Source: Alteromonas sp. ALT199 (GTDB lineage: Bacteria > Pseudomonadota > Gammaproteobacteria > Enterobacterales > Alteromonadaceae). Taken from it: a stretch of 64,000 nt of DNA. The position numbers and the translations under genes were made by a program. The notes beneath the pieces are model-generated. The model was not told the origin of the DNA and ran no database searches. It saw only the letters and a list, made by a program, of their open reading frames with translations. The stretch spans positions 28,884 through 92,883 of the forward strand of contig NZ_JAHHDX010000076.1 in NCBI RefSeq assembly GCF_018619335.1, given 5' to 3'. Below, piece after piece: positions 35,218 through 44,931 of the stretch; the first letter of the stretch is position 1, and each line of letters begins with the position of its first letter.

Positions 35218-35885
35218 TGGCTTATCGTCACATCGATTCTCAAAGTAATGAAATATCACTACCCGTTAGTAAAGTAGTATGTATAGGTAGAAACTACCTT
35301 GACCACATTCAAGAAATGAATTCTACCGTGTCTGAAGCACCGTTGCTGTTTATGAAGCCAAAGGCAGCGCTGTGTCATATGCATGAGCACCTTGGCATAC
35401 CTACTGATAAAGGCGATTGTCACAACGAACTTGAAGTGTCGGTACTGCTTAAGTCACCACTTAAAAATGCCAGTGATGATGAGGTCAAAGACGCTATTTG
35501 GGGTATTGGACTGGGGCTCGATTTGACCCTTCGCGAAGTTCAGGCTGCGCTTAAAAAGCAGGGGCAGCCATGGGAAAGAGCTAAATCTTTTGATAACAGT
35601 GCACCGCTGTCTGGCTTTGTGCCGCTTAGCAAAGTAAACAATATAGACGACCTGCGTTTCAACTTAACCATAAACGACGAGGTAAGGCAGCAGGGGCATA
35701 CCAAACTCATGCTGCACAAAATCATTCCCCTTATCGCGCACATGTCATCTATATTTAGTTTAGATAGTGGAGACGTGATCCTAACCGGTACGCCTAAAGG
35801 AGTAGGCAAACTTAGCCCGGCAGATAAGATTGCAGCATCGTTAGATGGTCATCTAACGGTGAAAACTGAGGTAGTAGCAGAATGA
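35217..35885 (+). CDS. Fumarylacetoacetate hydrolase-family protein (YcgM-like)
   Basis: 222 residues from the ATG at 35217, which overlaps the previous stop by one base; an upstream in-frame start at 35148 would lie inside the transglycosylase gene. FAH fold: KVVCIGRNYLDHIQEM near 20, PLLFMKPKAAL near 42, the metal-binding ELEVSVLL near 73, GLDLTLREVQ and AKSFDNSAPLSGFV near 121, and LTGTPKGVG near 189. Members hydrolyse C-C bonds of acylpyruvates and related compounds. It overlaps ycgN by 4 bases. The ycgL, ycgM, ycgN grouping mirrors E. coli. Confidence 0.9.
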   Translation: MAYRHIDSQSNEISLPVSKVVCIGRNYLDHIQEMNSTVSEAPLLFMKPKAALCHMHEHLGIPTDKGDCHNELEVSVLLKSPLKNASDDEVKDAIWGIGLGLDLTLREVQAALKKQGQPWERAKSFDNSAPLSGFVPLSKVNNIDDLRFNLTINDEVRQQGHTKLMLHKIIPLIAHMSSIFSLDSGDVILTGTPKGVGKLSPADKIAASLDGHLTVKTEVVAE

Positions 35886-36376
35886 CAGTCGCATTTTGGG
35901 AAACTAAGTCTTTAGAAGAAATGTCTCAAAAGGAATGGGAGTCGCTTTGTGATGGGTGTGGTAAATGCTGCCTTCAAAAGTTCATTGATGATGATGCAGT
36001 TGAAGAATACGAAGTTACCGACCACATCAACGACAATGAGAAGATTCATTACACAAACATTGTGTGTACGTATTTAAACACGAAAAAGTGTGAATGTACT
36101 CAGTATGAAAGGCGCACAGAGCTTGTGCCCGATTGCGTGAAACTAACAAAAGAGAATTTGAAAGATATTTTCTTTATGCCAAATAGCTGTACCTATCGTC
36201 GCCTTTATGAGGGGAGGGGGATTCCATCATGGCACCCTTTGCTTAACAAAGGTAAGAAACATGTGATGCACGCGAAGGGCATGTCGGTGCGTAATAAAAC
36301 CGTGTTTGAAACAGATGTAGATCTTAACACCTTTGAAGACTATATCGCCATTTGGCCTTTGGAAGATCTAGATTAA
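35882..36376 (+). CDS. ycgN: UPF0260 YcgN-family cysteine-cluster protein
   Basis: 164 residues. A cysteine-rich protein: LCDGCGKCC near 20-28, CTYLNTKKCECTQY near 61-72, and PDCVK and PNSCTYR further on. This spacing is the YkgJ-type metal or Fe-S binding cluster. The closing FEDYIAIWPLEDLD is also typical. Function is unknown. It starts inside the last codon of the FAH gene (ATGA), so the ycgL-mltB-FAH-ycgN run is one operon. Confidence 0.92.
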   Translation: MTVAFWETKSLEEMSQKEWESLCDGCGKCCLQKFIDDDAVEEYEVTDHINDNEKIHYTNIVCTYLNTKKCECTQYERRTELVPDCVKLTKENLKDIFFMPNSCTYRRLYEGRGIPSWHPLLNKGKKHVMHAKGMSVRNKTVFETDVDLNTFEDYIAIWPLEDLD

Positions 36377-36513
36377 TCACAAGTTAACCCTAGCGCCGAA
36401 TGTTTCAAAACATCAACTTGGTTAGGGGCAATCTTAGACTAAAGAGCGTGAGTGAAATGTGAGTCCTTCGCTTATACTTACGCTTTTACTACCCGATTCT
36501 CAAAGGCTTGAAA

Positions 36514-37796
36514 ATGAGCAAATTGAGCGCTACTGCTTTGATGTTTTTGTTAGCCACTACGTGTATGGGCACATCATTAAAAGCAGAAAGCCTAGATACC
36601 AGTTACAGCGGTTCAGTTAGAGTACGTTATGAAACCTAAACAATCCTATTTTCCCTACCAGCGAAGACGTCCGAACTAAAACTAATGAGCGCCTCTCAAC
36701 CCGTATTAGATTAAAAGGCGAAGCAAATTATGGAAATTGGCAGGTAGTTGGTGAGATAGAAGATTCTCGAGCTTATCTTGACGAGAATGACCCCACGCTT
36801 AAGTCTTCCCAAGTTAATACGCTTGAACCAGTTCAGTTATACATTACTTACAAGGGGATTGGCGAGTATCTAGATAGCGTCACTGTAGGGCGTGTAACGC
36901 TCGACCACGGTAGCCGTCGCTTGATGGGGCGTACTCGATTTAGAAACGCGACTAATAGCTTTGAGGGTGCGCTAATCGACGCGTATTGGTCAGGGTGGCA
37001 TGTTCGTGGTTTCTATTTACTGCCGCTTAAGCGCTTTCCTCTAGACTCGGCTTCGATTGATGATAATGAGCGAGCATTTGATAGAAGTTATAGCAATCAA
37101 AAATTCTATGGGGTTTATGCCGAATCAGAAGATAACGCTTGGAAAATACATAGCTATTGGTTAAAAGAATCAGACTCAGAGGAACTCGCGACGAAAAACC
37201 GCGATCTGTTTACCTTATCTGTAGATTATTCTAAATCTTTTTTGAAAAGCTGGAAATACAACATAGAGGCGATAGGTCAGACGGGTCAGGCTAGGCAGTC
37301 CGCATCGACATCTGACATCGATAATAAGGACGTTACCGCTTGGATGATACATAGTCATATTGGCAAGCAAATAAATGAAAGTACATTTGTTAGAGCTGAA
37401 ATTGATGCAGCAAGTGGCGATGATGATAACACTGACAACGCAATTAGAGCGTTTGACTCTCTTTATGGTTTACGTCGATTTGATTTCGGCCCCACGGATG
37501 TGTATCAAACATTCCCTCGAAGTAATATTTTGGCTCCGGGGCTGAGGGGCGTTACTAAGCTGAATAACGCTAATACGATTATGCTAGGGTACAAAGGGCT
37601 GTGGCTTCAGAAAGTGGCCGAAGGTCAAGAAGGCTTTTTAGGTCACCAAGTAGAATTTCGCTGGCGCTATCAAGCATCTGCCCCATTAAGATTAGAGTTA
37701 GGCGGCGCTTATCTTGCTAAAGGTGAAGCGTTAGAGACTGGTGCATATCCCGATAATTCTATGTACGCTTACACGGGGTTTATGTACTCTTTCTAG
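36514..37796 (+). pseudogene. Alginate-export-type outer-membrane porin, interrupted by a frameshift
   Basis: The start at 36514 encodes a signal peptide (MSKLSATALMFLLATTCMG, mature about residue 26) and SGSVRVRYET, then meets a stop at 36637. The continuation LNNPIFPTSEDVRTKTNERL begins one base out of phase and runs open to 37796. It has beta-barrel strands typical of the alginate-export/OprD-like group (TRIRLKGEANYGNWQVVGEI, GRVTLDHGSRRLMGRTRFR) and a C-terminal Phe (YTGFMYSF). Adding one C to CC at 36635-36636 restores a 427-residue protein. As read it is broken, but the remaining frame shows no decay, so a sequencing error or a very recent mutation is likely. The substrate is unknown. 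Confidence 0.85.
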
Positions 37797-37819
37797 ATAT
37801 AAATGAAGGTTGCTGTATT

Positions 37820-37855
37820 ACCTAGCCACTCGATATTTAAATTTACTGGCTAGGT
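37820..37855. terminator. Hairpin between convergent genes
   Basis: ACCTAGCCA and TGGCTAGGT form a perfect 9-bp stem with an 18-base loop, without a T run. It lies between the porin and the convergent GNAT gene, so it may act as a weak shared terminator. Confidence 0.5.
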
Positions 37856-37880
37856 GCCGCTCTTGCGAAATTATAACGAG

Positions 37881-38429
37881 TTAAGTTGTGAGTGCATAAA
37901 GAAGTGCGTCTCTTCCAAATACACGTTTTCTACACAGCCCTTCTTTTATACCACCAATTCGCTCAGCGACACGAATACTCGCTTTGTTATTTGGCTCAAT
38001 ATAGCATTCCAGCCGATACAAATTCATCTGAGAAAAAGCTAGCTTTTTCAACGCTTCACAAATCGCCGTAGCCAAACCCTTGCCACAGGCATCGGGTCTT
38101 AACCAAAAGCCAAGATTTGCAGTTAAGTGTGTATGGTGAATGTGATTAATAATGCCCATACCTAGACACTTTTCATCATGCATGAGTAAATAGGTTAGGC
38201 CATAACCTGTCTCTCGTGATTTTTCCATTCCAGCTATGCACTGTTTAGATAATGCTGGGGTGACAGGGCACACCGCTGAGCCGAACCAAGGTTTTACGTG
38301 ATGAATTGATTGTTGGCCCGCTTCGCAAAGCGCATAGCAATGTTTCTCTGCGATACGCTGAATGCTAATAGGGCCTTGCTCCGTATGAATAGGAGGAAGG
38401 CGAGAAGGTAAAATGGATAAGTCGATCAA
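37881..38429 (-). CDS. GNAT-family N-acetyltransferase (RimJ/RimL-like)
   Basis: 182 residues. Acetyl-CoA-dependent transferase: GLTYLLMHDEKCLGMGIINHI near 73, LGFWLRPDACGKGLATAICEAL near 105-126 (the Q/R-x-x-G-x-G/A loop reads RPDACGKGLA), and RLECYIEPNNKASIRVAERIGG near 138, which fits protein N-terminal acetyltransferases acting on ribosomal proteins. It overlaps dsbB by 4 bases (ATGA), so it is translated with it. The actual target is unknown. Confidence 0.88.
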   Translation of the reverse strand: MIDLSILPSRLPPIHTEQGPISIQRIAEKHCYALCEAGQQSIHHVKPWFGSAVCPVTPALSKQCIAGMEKSRETGYGLTYLLMHDEKCLGMGIINHIHHTHLTANLGFWLRPDACGKGLATAICEALKKLAFSQMNLYRLECYIEPNNKASIRVAERIGGIKEGLCRKRVFGRDALLYALTT

Positions 38430-38953
38430 AAGGGTTTCTTATCCAACAATCGACATGCGAATACAATGGCGAATACAGCGAAGTAAATGGCGAAGATAAT
38501 TTGCATCCACTCTGCCATTCCCATAGATAGAAATTGCCACGAGTCTTCTAAGCAATCCCCTTCGGCGGCGAATACTGCAGGCAGCCATTCGTGAAGTTGT
38601 AACCAAGAAGGAAAGTTCGGGACTATTTCACAGCTTGCAAAAAATGGATTAGCTGCGTTAAGAATAGCAAGGTGCTCTTTAGCAATTAAGAATCCCCATC
38701 CTGCAGAAACAGCCCAGCCCGCGAAGCCAAGCATACGTGTGAAACCATTGTTCTTAATAATTACGACAAGTGCAGATAGCACGATACCGTACATGGCAGT
38801 GCGCTGGTAAATACACATAATGCATGGCTTTAACCCCATGCCGTATTGAAAATAAAGCGCAGCAATTTCTAACGCTAATGACGTGGCAAAAAGCACAAGC
38901 CATGATGACTTGTGCTCTGCCCAATGGCTTATGCCGTGAATAATACCTCGCAT
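38426..38953 (-). CDS. dsbB: Disulfide bond formation protein DsbB
   Basis: 175 residues, four membrane helices. Inner-membrane quinone reductase that reoxidises DsbA. The first periplasmic pair is C44-x-x-C47 (KPCIMCIYQR) and the second is C108 and C134. The arginine after the first motif, needed for quinone interaction, is present (R51). It lies 3 bases after nhaB, the same order as in E. coli. Confidence 0.95.
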   Translation of the reverse strand: MRGIIHGISHWAEHKSSWLVLFATSLALEIAALYFQYGMGLKPCIMCIYQRTAMYGIVLSALVVIIKNNGFTRMLGFAGWAVSAGWGFLIAKEHLAILNAANPFFASCEIVPNFPSWLQLHEWLPAVFAAEGDCLEDSWQFLSMGMAEWMQIIFAIYFAVFAIVFACRLLDKKPF

Positions 38954-38956
38954 TAC

Positions 38957-40531
38957 TTAGTGACCCACCGCTTGCGCGCCTGCTTCGGTAACCGAGTGAT
39001 GCTCAATAAGGTGCATGTCGTAAAGCCACTGAGTAGCATCGGCAAGCCCAATATAGGTTGCGACTAAACCTACAATAGTAAGCACAATTGTGTATGGCAG
39101 CGCCATCACAACCATGCGGCCGTATGACAAACGAAGTAAAGGCGCTATGGCTGATGTTAACAAGAACAAGAATGCAGCTTGGCCATTTGGCGTGGCAACG
39201 CTTGGTAAGTTGGTGCCTGTATTAATTGCAACGGCAAGCATATCGTATTGGTCACGTGTAATTTGACCTGCCTGGAGAGCAGCTGTCACTTCTGTGATAT
39301 ACACCGAGCCTACAAACACGTTATCACTTACCATCGACAAAACGCCGTTGGCCAGATAGAACATCACCATTTGAGTTTCGCCTTCAAATGACAATACCCA
39401 ATGGATAACCGGTTGAAACAAGCCTTGGTCAATGATAACCGCTACTACACCGAAGAAAACGCAAAGTAGTGCTGCGAAGGGCAGTGCTTCTTCGAATGCT
39501 TTTCCTAGCGCATGCTCTTCGATTACGCCGCTCATAGATGTGGCCAGAATAATAACTGACAAACCAATTAGGCCTACAGACGCCATATGCGTAGCAAGAC
39601 CAACTATTAACCAAACGCCAATAAGCGCTTGTACTACTAGCTTTGCAGTTTCACGCTTACTGCGACCTTTGTCCATGTGATCGTTGTAGTCGGCCAAAAT
39701 CTGTCTAACTGCAGATGGCAACTTGGCGCCGTAAGAAAATGTCCCTGTTTTTTCAAGAACAATTGTCGTCAACAAACCGAATACGAACACGGGCAGAGTA
39801 ACAGGGGCCATGCGGATAAAGAACTCCACGAAATCCCAACCTGCTTTATCAGCAATAATTAAATTCTGCGGTTCGCCTACCATGGTCATTACACCACCAA
39901 GCGCTGTACCCACTGCTGAGTGCATCATAAGGTTGCGCAGGAACGCTCTGAAGTCTTCTAAATCGTGGCTTCCCAGCTCGTCATCACTGGTGTGGTCGTG
40001 ATCAGAATGAAACTCTTTGCCGGACGCAACTTTGTGATAAATAGAGTAAAAGCCGAGACCTACGCTAATAATAACAGCGACTACCGTTAGGGCATCGAGG
40101 AAAGCAGATAAGAACGCAGAAGCAAAAATAAATGAGAGAGAAAGTATTAACTTATTGCGTACCTTAATCACCAATTTGGTGAACAAATACATAAGTAAGT
40201 CTTTCATGAAGTAGATGCCAGCGACCATAAATACAAGTAGAAGCAGTACCTCTAGATTTACTTCAATCTCATGCATCATATGACCGGGAGATGTCATGCC
40301 AATAAACATGGCTTCTATAAGAAGTAATCCTCCAGGTTGAAGCGGATAACATTTAAGGGCCATTGCCAGCGTGAAAATAAACTGAATGACAAGCGTCCAG
40401 CCAGCAATATATGGGTCCACCATAAAAATGAAGGGATTGACAATGAGAAAGGCAATAATGGTTTTTTTGTACCAGTCGGGCGCATGTCCCAGGAAATTCT
40501 TATAGATCGCCGCGATCATTGAGGTTTGCAT
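38957..40531 (-). CDS. nhaB: Na+/H+ antiporter NhaB
   Basis: 524 residues, about 12 membrane helices. It closely follows E. coli NhaB at the N-terminus ([22 protein letters not shown], then [18 protein letters not shown]) and through [16 protein letters not shown] and [16 protein letters not shown]. It exports sodium in exchange for protons and supports growth in salt. Start 40531 is preceded by AGGAAC; a second Met four codons later is possible. It is divergent from fadR and heads the nhaB-dsbB-GNAT operon. Confidence 0.97.
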   Translation of the reverse strand: MQTSMIAAIYKNFLGHAPDWYKKTIIAFLIVNPFIFMVDPYIAGWTLVIQFIFTLAMALKCYPLQPGGLLLIEAMFIGMTSPGHMMHEIEVNLEVLLLLVFMVAGIYFMKDLLMYLFTKLVIKVRNKLILSLSFIFASAFLSAFLDALTVVAVIISVGLGFYSIYHKVASGKEFHSDHDHTSDDELGSHDLEDFRAFLRNLMMHSAVGTALGGVMTMVGEPQNLIIADKAGWDFVEFFIRMAPVTLPVFVFGLLTTIVLEKTGTFSYGAKLPSAVRQILADYNDHMDKGRSKRETAKLVVQALIGVWLIVGLATHMASVGLIGLSVIILATSMSGVIEEHALGKAFEEALPFAALLCVFFGVVAVIIDQGLFQPVIHWVLSFEGETQMVMFYLANGVLSMVSDNVFVGSVYITEVTAALQAGQITRDQYDMLAVAINTGTNLPSVATPNGQAAFLFLLTSAIAPLLRLSYGRMVVMALPYTIVLTIVGLVATYIGLADATQWLYDMHLIEHHSVTEAGAQAVGH

Positions 40532-40960
40532 GAGTTCCTGTTCCTTTTACAACAAAGCACGCATTTTGCGCATCTTTATACAGTGTAGTTCCGGTTATTG
40601 CATACATAAACGGCTGGTGCTGTACGATTTAATTCGTTTAACCGCTGTTTTGTTGCTGTCATTATAGTCGGAATTTAAGCGTACATGATATTAACGCCTT
40701 GAGAAAGCAATTCACAGACCCCACCATGTGAAAGTCACTGAATATTTATCATTTTTCTGACCATAATTATCATTGAATTCGAAAATGTAGAATATTTCGA
40801 ACATAAAACGTACAAACAGTGCTTTATAGTGTTTGAAATAACACTTTAATTTTAACAAGTTGTTAAAAGCTTTAGTGGACGAGGCATAATTCGTTGTGAT
40901 AATAAAAGAGCATCTGGTACAATCAGTTGTAAAATAACAAGAACGTGCGGGCGATTAGTT
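40532..40960 (+). other. nhaB-fadR divergent promoter region
   Basis: 429 bases, A/T-rich, with no coding frame that I support. It must contain both promoters. The only defined site I see is the FadR-like operator at 40912-40928, next to fadR. Confidence 0.5.
40912..40928 (+). promoter_or_regulatory. FadR-like operator in front of fadR
   Basis: ATCTGGTACAATCAGTT matches the classical fadB operator (ATCTGGTACGACCAGAT) at 14 of 17 positions. It lies 32 bases before the fadR start, so fadR is probably autoregulated. Confidence 0.65.
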
Positions 40961-41671
40961 ATGATTTATAAGGCACAGAGTCCAGCCGGATTCGCCGAAG
41001 AATATATTGTTGAATCTATATGGAGTGGAAGATTTCCGCCTGGCACCATTTTGCCTGCAGAAAGAGAGCTTTCTGAGTTAATTGGTGTAACGCGAACCAC
41101 GTTGCGCGAAGTTCTACAGCGTTTGGCTCGTGATGGCTGGTTAACCATTCAACACGGCAAGCCTACTAAGGTAAATAACTTCTGGGAAACTTGTGGGCTT
41201 AACATCCTTGAGACCCTTGCTCGCTTGGACCAAGAAGGTATTCCAGAACTTGTTGATAATTTACTTGCAGCTCGCACTAATCTGAGTGCTGTTTTCATTC
41301 GAGGCGCTATTCGTAACAATCCTCAAGAGTCTGCAGAGATCATCGCTAGATACAAGAATGTTGAGCAAGATGGTCTGGCATTTGCGCAATTCGATTATCA
41401 AATGTCTCACGACCTTGCGCTTGCTTCAAATAATAACGTATTTGTTCTAATGATGAACGGTTTCCGCGGGCTTTATTCACGCATCGGTGGCTACTTTTTC
41501 TCGCATCAGCCGTCGCGAGATGTTGCCATGAAGTACTACGCAGATTTGCTCGAAGTAGCCGAAAAGGGTGAATACGATAGGGTTCCTGTTGTGGTTAGAA
41601 ATTATGGAATCGAAAGTGGGAAGGTGTGGCAGGCCATTCGCGACGAGATGCCAAAAGACTTAGTAGATTGA
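40961..41671 (+). CDS. fadR: Fatty-acid metabolism regulator FadR
   Basis: 236 residues, close to 239 in E. coli. A GntR-type winged helix ([42 protein letters not shown], residues about 30-72) precedes an all-helical acyl-CoA-binding domain. It represses beta-oxidation genes and activates unsaturated fatty acid synthesis, and is released from DNA by long-chain acyl-CoA. The fadR-nhaB divergent arrangement is conserved in enterics and vibrios. A terminator follows. Confidence 0.96.
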   Translation: MIYKAQSPAGFAEEYIVESIWSGRFPPGTILPAERELSELIGVTRTTLREVLQRLARDGWLTIQHGKPTKVNNFWETCGLNILETLARLDQEGIPELVDNLLAARTNLSAVFIRGAIRNNPQESAEIIARYKNVEQDGLAFAQFDYQMSHDLALASNNNVFVLMMNGFRGLYSRIGGYFFSHQPSRDVAMKYYADLLEVAEKGEYDRVPVVVRNYGIESGKVWQAIRDEMPKDLVD

Positions 41672-41733
41672 GTTCAGCTAACTTTTTCTAAGTTTTACAT
41701 ACTACCCGCTTTTAGACGAAAAAAATTAAGATT

Positions 41734-41771
41734 AAAAACGCCGCATTTCCATTGGAATATGCGGCGTTTTT
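41734..41771 (+). terminator. Strong terminator after fadR
   Basis: AAAAACGCCGCAT pairs with ATGCGGCGTTTTT, with an inner TTCC/GGAA, followed by T residues. It is symmetric enough to work on both strands. Confidence 0.9.
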
Positions 41772-42011
41772 GTACGCGCACTTTGCTTTACATCATTCGG
41801 TAAGTATATTTTGTAACATTTAAAACCTGTCTCACCAGCATTTACCTCTGATTTACGCTAGAACCTGACTTTCATTTAGATATACTCAATAACACAAAAC
41901 ACCGCTGAGTTATGCGGCGCTTAGTTTTGAAAATGATTTTTTATAAAATGAATATTTTCAAAAGGGCAGCTAAATACAAAGCGTTATCAAGGGCGCAAAT
42001 AAGGAAACACA
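41772..42011 (+). other. Leader region of the S9 peptidase gene
   Basis: With the fadR terminator this makes a 340-base gap. No gene is seen. A 10-bp inverted repeat (TTTTGAAAAT at 41925 and ATTTTCAAAA at 41954) could be a regulator site or a weak hairpin. AAGGAAA before 42012 is the ribosome site. Confidence 0.4.
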
Positions 42012-44189
42012 ATGAAATATTTATGGATAGCACTTGCCGCTGGTGGGCTTATGTCAGGCTGTGGTGTTGAAAACAAAACTGAAAGCTTGCAACACGAAGT
42101 AGGAAAGGCGTCACCATCTGTTATGTTAAATACTCAAACTAGTGCTCCACTGGCGAAGAAAGTGCCCCATGAACTGAAAGCGCATGGTGTAACTCGTAAT
42201 GATAATTACTACTGGATGCGCGACGATTCACGCACCGATAAAGAAATGTTGGCGCATTTAGAGCAGGAAAATAGCTACCTAGAAACAGTACTCGCTCCGC
42301 TAAAGGAAACCCGTGAGTCACTTTATGAAGAGCTGGTTTCTCGCATAGAGAAAGACGATTCCACGGTACCAGTGTTCGATAACGGCTATTGGTACTACAC
42401 ACGTTATTCAGGTGAGAACGAGTATCCTGTATATCTAAGAAAGCCTTCGCTGGATGCTGAGCCGCAAGTTTTGCTTGATGCGAATGTTATGTCTGAAGGG
42501 CATGACTATTTTAGTATTGGAAGTTACTCGGTGAGCCGTGACAATACGCTTATGGCGTACTCTGAAGACACGCTTAGTCGTCGAATTTATACCGTATACG
42601 TAAAAAACCTGAATAGCGGTGAAAAGCTAAACGATGTATTAGAGGGCACGTCAGGCAGCGCAGTTTGGGCGAACGACAATGAACATTTATTTTACGTGAA
42701 AAAAGATCCGCAAACCCTTTTAGGCTATCAAGTGTATCGCCATAAGCTGGGTACTTCTCAAGAAGACGATGTTTTAGTGTACGAAGAAAGCGACCCTACG
42801 TTTTATACTTACATTAGTAAAAGCAAAGACGACAGCGTCATTTACATTCATCATTCTAACACTGATAAAACTGGCGTGACTTTGATTGATGCAGGCAATC
42901 CTGCGTCTCAATCAGAAGTATTTCTACCTATTAAAGACGGTCAGGAATACAGCGTAGCAAAAGCAAGTGACGGTTATTACGTTTTAACTAACATCGATGC
43001 AAAAAACTTCAAAGTAATGAAGGCGCCGCTAGATGCCACAAGTGACGTGTCAAAGTGGCAAGAAATAGTCCCACACCGTCCTGAGGTCTTTCTTCAAAGC
43101 ATTGAGGTGATGAAAAATCATCTGGTTGTGAAAGAAAAAGAAAATGGCATGCTGCGCTTAGTCGTGCATAACCTAACGACAAAAGAAGAAAAGGTTATAC
43201 CAACTCAAGATCCAATCTACGGTGCGTACTTCAATGCAAACCCTGAAATGGATACTAACAAGCTTAGAATCTATTACAGCTCGTTAACTACGCCAGGCTC
43301 TATCATTGATATCAACCTTGATACGCTTGAAAGTGAAGTAATGAAGCAAACCCGTGTATCTGACACCTTCGACTCATCCGATTATGCATCAGAGCGGGTG
43401 ATGATAGAGGCGCGAGATGGCGCAATGGTACCGGTTTCATTGGTTTATCGTAAAGAGAAGTTTAAAAAAGATGGCACTAACCCACTGTATCAATATGCTT
43501 ATGGCTCGTATGGCGCAACTATTGACCCGACGTTTAGAAGCAGCTGGCTTTCTTTAATAGACAGAGGGTTTGTTGTTGCTATTGCACATATTCGCGGTGG
43601 GCAAATGCTAGGGCGTGAATGGTATGAGAACGGCAAAATGCATCAAAAAATGAATACATTTACTGATTTTATTGATGTATCAAAAGGCTTAGTTGCTAAG
43701 CAGTACGCTGATAAAGACCGCGTATTTGCAATGGGCGGCAGCGCAGGTGGATTACTAATGGGCGCCGTTGTGAATATGGCCCCTGAGCTATACAAAGGGG
43801 TGAGTGCTCACGTGCCCTTTGTTGATGTGGTAACCACTATGAGCGATGAGACTATTCCATTGACCACAGGTGAATATACCGAATGGGGTAACCCAGCAAA
43901 TAAAGATGAGTTTGATTACATGCTGTCATACTCGCCTTACGATCAAGTAGAAGCTAAAGATTATCCACACATGCTAGTGACTACAGGGTTGCATGATTCG
44001 CAAGTTCAATACTTTGAGCCTATGAAGTGGGTTGCGAAACTTAGAGAGTATAAAACCGACGATAACTTGCTTCTGTTTAAGACAGACATGGAAGCAGGGC
44101 ACGGCGGCGCGTCGGGACGCTTCAAGCGTTTTGAATCAACCGCCCTAGAATATGCTTTTGTTTTGCATCTTGCAGGTGTGCCTCTTTAA
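42012..44189 (+). CDS. S9-family prolyl oligopeptidase / oligopeptidase B-like lipoprotein
   Basis: 725 residues. An N-terminal signal peptide ends GLMSGC (lipidated C17). A beta-propeller (about 60-430) opens with VPHELKAHGVTRNDNYYWMRDD, the oligopeptidase B start. The alpha/beta hydrolase domain has the nucleophile S577 in GGSAGG, then the acid near 660 and the catalytic His near 702 (EAGHGGASGRF). These enzymes cut short peptides after basic or proline residues. The lipoprotein signal puts it in the envelope, unlike cytoplasmic E. coli PtrB. It is monocistronic, with a terminator downstream. Confidence 0.92.
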   Translation: MKYLWIALAAGGLMSGCGVENKTESLQHEVGKASPSVMLNTQTSAPLAKKVPHELKAHGVTRNDNYYWMRDDSRTDKEMLAHLEQENSYLETVLAPLKETRESLYEELVSRIEKDDSTVPVFDNGYWYYTRYSGENEYPVYLRKPSLDAEPQVLLDANVMSEGHDYFSIGSYSVSRDNTLMAYSEDTLSRRIYTVYVKNLNSGEKLNDVLEGTSGSAVWANDNEHLFYVKKDPQTLLGYQVYRHKLGTSQEDDVLVYEESDPTFYTYISKSKDDSVIYIHHSNTDKTGVTLIDAGNPASQSEVFLPIKDGQEYSVAKASDGYYVLTNIDAKNFKVMKAPLDATSDVSKWQEIVPHRPEVFLQSIEVMKNHLVVKEKENGMLRLVVHNLTTKEEKVIPTQDPIYGAYFNANPEMDTNKLRIYYSSLTTPGSIIDINLDTLESEVMKQTRVSDTFDSSDYASERVMIEARDGAMVPVSLVYRKEKFKKDGTNPLYQYAYGSYGATIDPTFRSSWLSLIDRGFVVAIAHIRGGQMLGREWYENGKMHQKMNTFTDFIDVSKGLVAKQYADKDRVFAMGGSAGGLLMGAVVNMAPELYKGVSAHVPFVDVVTTMSDETIPLTTGEYTEWGNPANKDEFDYMLSYSPYDQVEAKDYPHMLVTTGLHDSQVQYFEPMKWVAKLREYKTDDNLLLFKTDMEAGHGGASGRFKRFESTALEYAFVLHLAGVPL

Positions 44190-44225
44190 TTTGATGCTAA
44201 CCTTTTGAATTTAGCTTTTGTTTCT

Positions 44226-44258
44226 AAGCCCGAGTAAGTCACCATTTTTCGGGCTTTT
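44226..44258 (+). terminator. Rho-independent terminator
   Basis: AAGCCCGA and TCGGGCTT pair across a 14-base loop, followed by TTTTT. Confidence 0.85.
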
Positions 44259-44359
44259 TTATTTTTTTGCGTTTTTAGTATGCGGATTCTAATTGTTAAG
44301 CGTACAGTTTAACCATGGTGTTGAAAAACACTCAAATTTAGCATTCATAGGAGCTGAAC

Positions 44360-44719
44360 ATGACTACTACTGACACAATTAAAGGCAAAATTAACGAAGC
44401 CGAAGAAATGGCACGTAAAATTTGGTTAGCAGGCCTAGGCGCTTATGGTAAAAGCGTTGAAGAAGCGCAAGGGCGTTACGAGAAACTAAGTGAAGAAGCG
44501 AACAAAATGTTCGACGAGCTAGTGACTAAAGGTGAAACTCTAGAAGGTGATGCTAAGAGCAAGTTTAAATCGACCACTAACGATGTAGAAAATCGTGTAG
44601 CTGACGTTCGCAAAAAACTTGGTCTTGACTCTGAGCCAGCTGATCAGCGTATTGAAGAGCTTTCGGCTAAAATTGATGCCTTGACTGAAGCTGTTGCTAA
44701 ACTGGCGGCAAGCAAGTAA
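44360..44719 (+). CDS. Phasin-family protein (PhaI-like)
   Basis: 119 residues, almost all helical. It carries the PhaI/PhaF-type phasin pattern: ARKIWLAGLGAYGKSVEEAQ near 18-37, then a long coiled-coil-forming region (VENRVADVRKKLGL) and a heptad-like C-terminus (IEELSAKIDALTEAVAKL). Phasins coat polyhydroxyalkanoate granules and may also bind other lipid bodies. A second phasin-like gene follows 212 bases later. No PHA synthase gene is in the window. RBS AGGAG. Confidence 0.9.
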   Translation: MTTTDTIKGKINEAEEMARKIWLAGLGAYGKSVEEAQGRYEKLSEEANKMFDELVTKGETLEGDAKSKFKSTTNDVENRVADVRKKLGLDSEPADQRIEELSAKIDALTEAVAKLAASK

Positions 44720-44731
44720 AGCGATAGTCCT

Positions 44732-44759
44732 TATTGGGCACCGCAAGTAGTGCCCAATA
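44732..44759 (+). terminator. Hairpin after the first phasin gene
   Basis: TATTGGGCA and TGCCCAATA form a 9-bp stem with a 10-base loop. Only a weak T run follows. Confidence 0.5.
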
Positions 44760-44931
44760 CGCAGTTTTCAGCTACTACTTCGCTAAAGAAGGGTGTTAAC
44801 GGAAATTGCAATTGAGTGGCAGTGAAAGGCGTGCGTTCAAACTTAAGTCGAGCGCTTAAACAAAGCTTTGAAACTAAGCTTTAAATATTCCTTACATTAC
44901 CATGCTTACAAATCTCCGCATTGGAGGCGTT

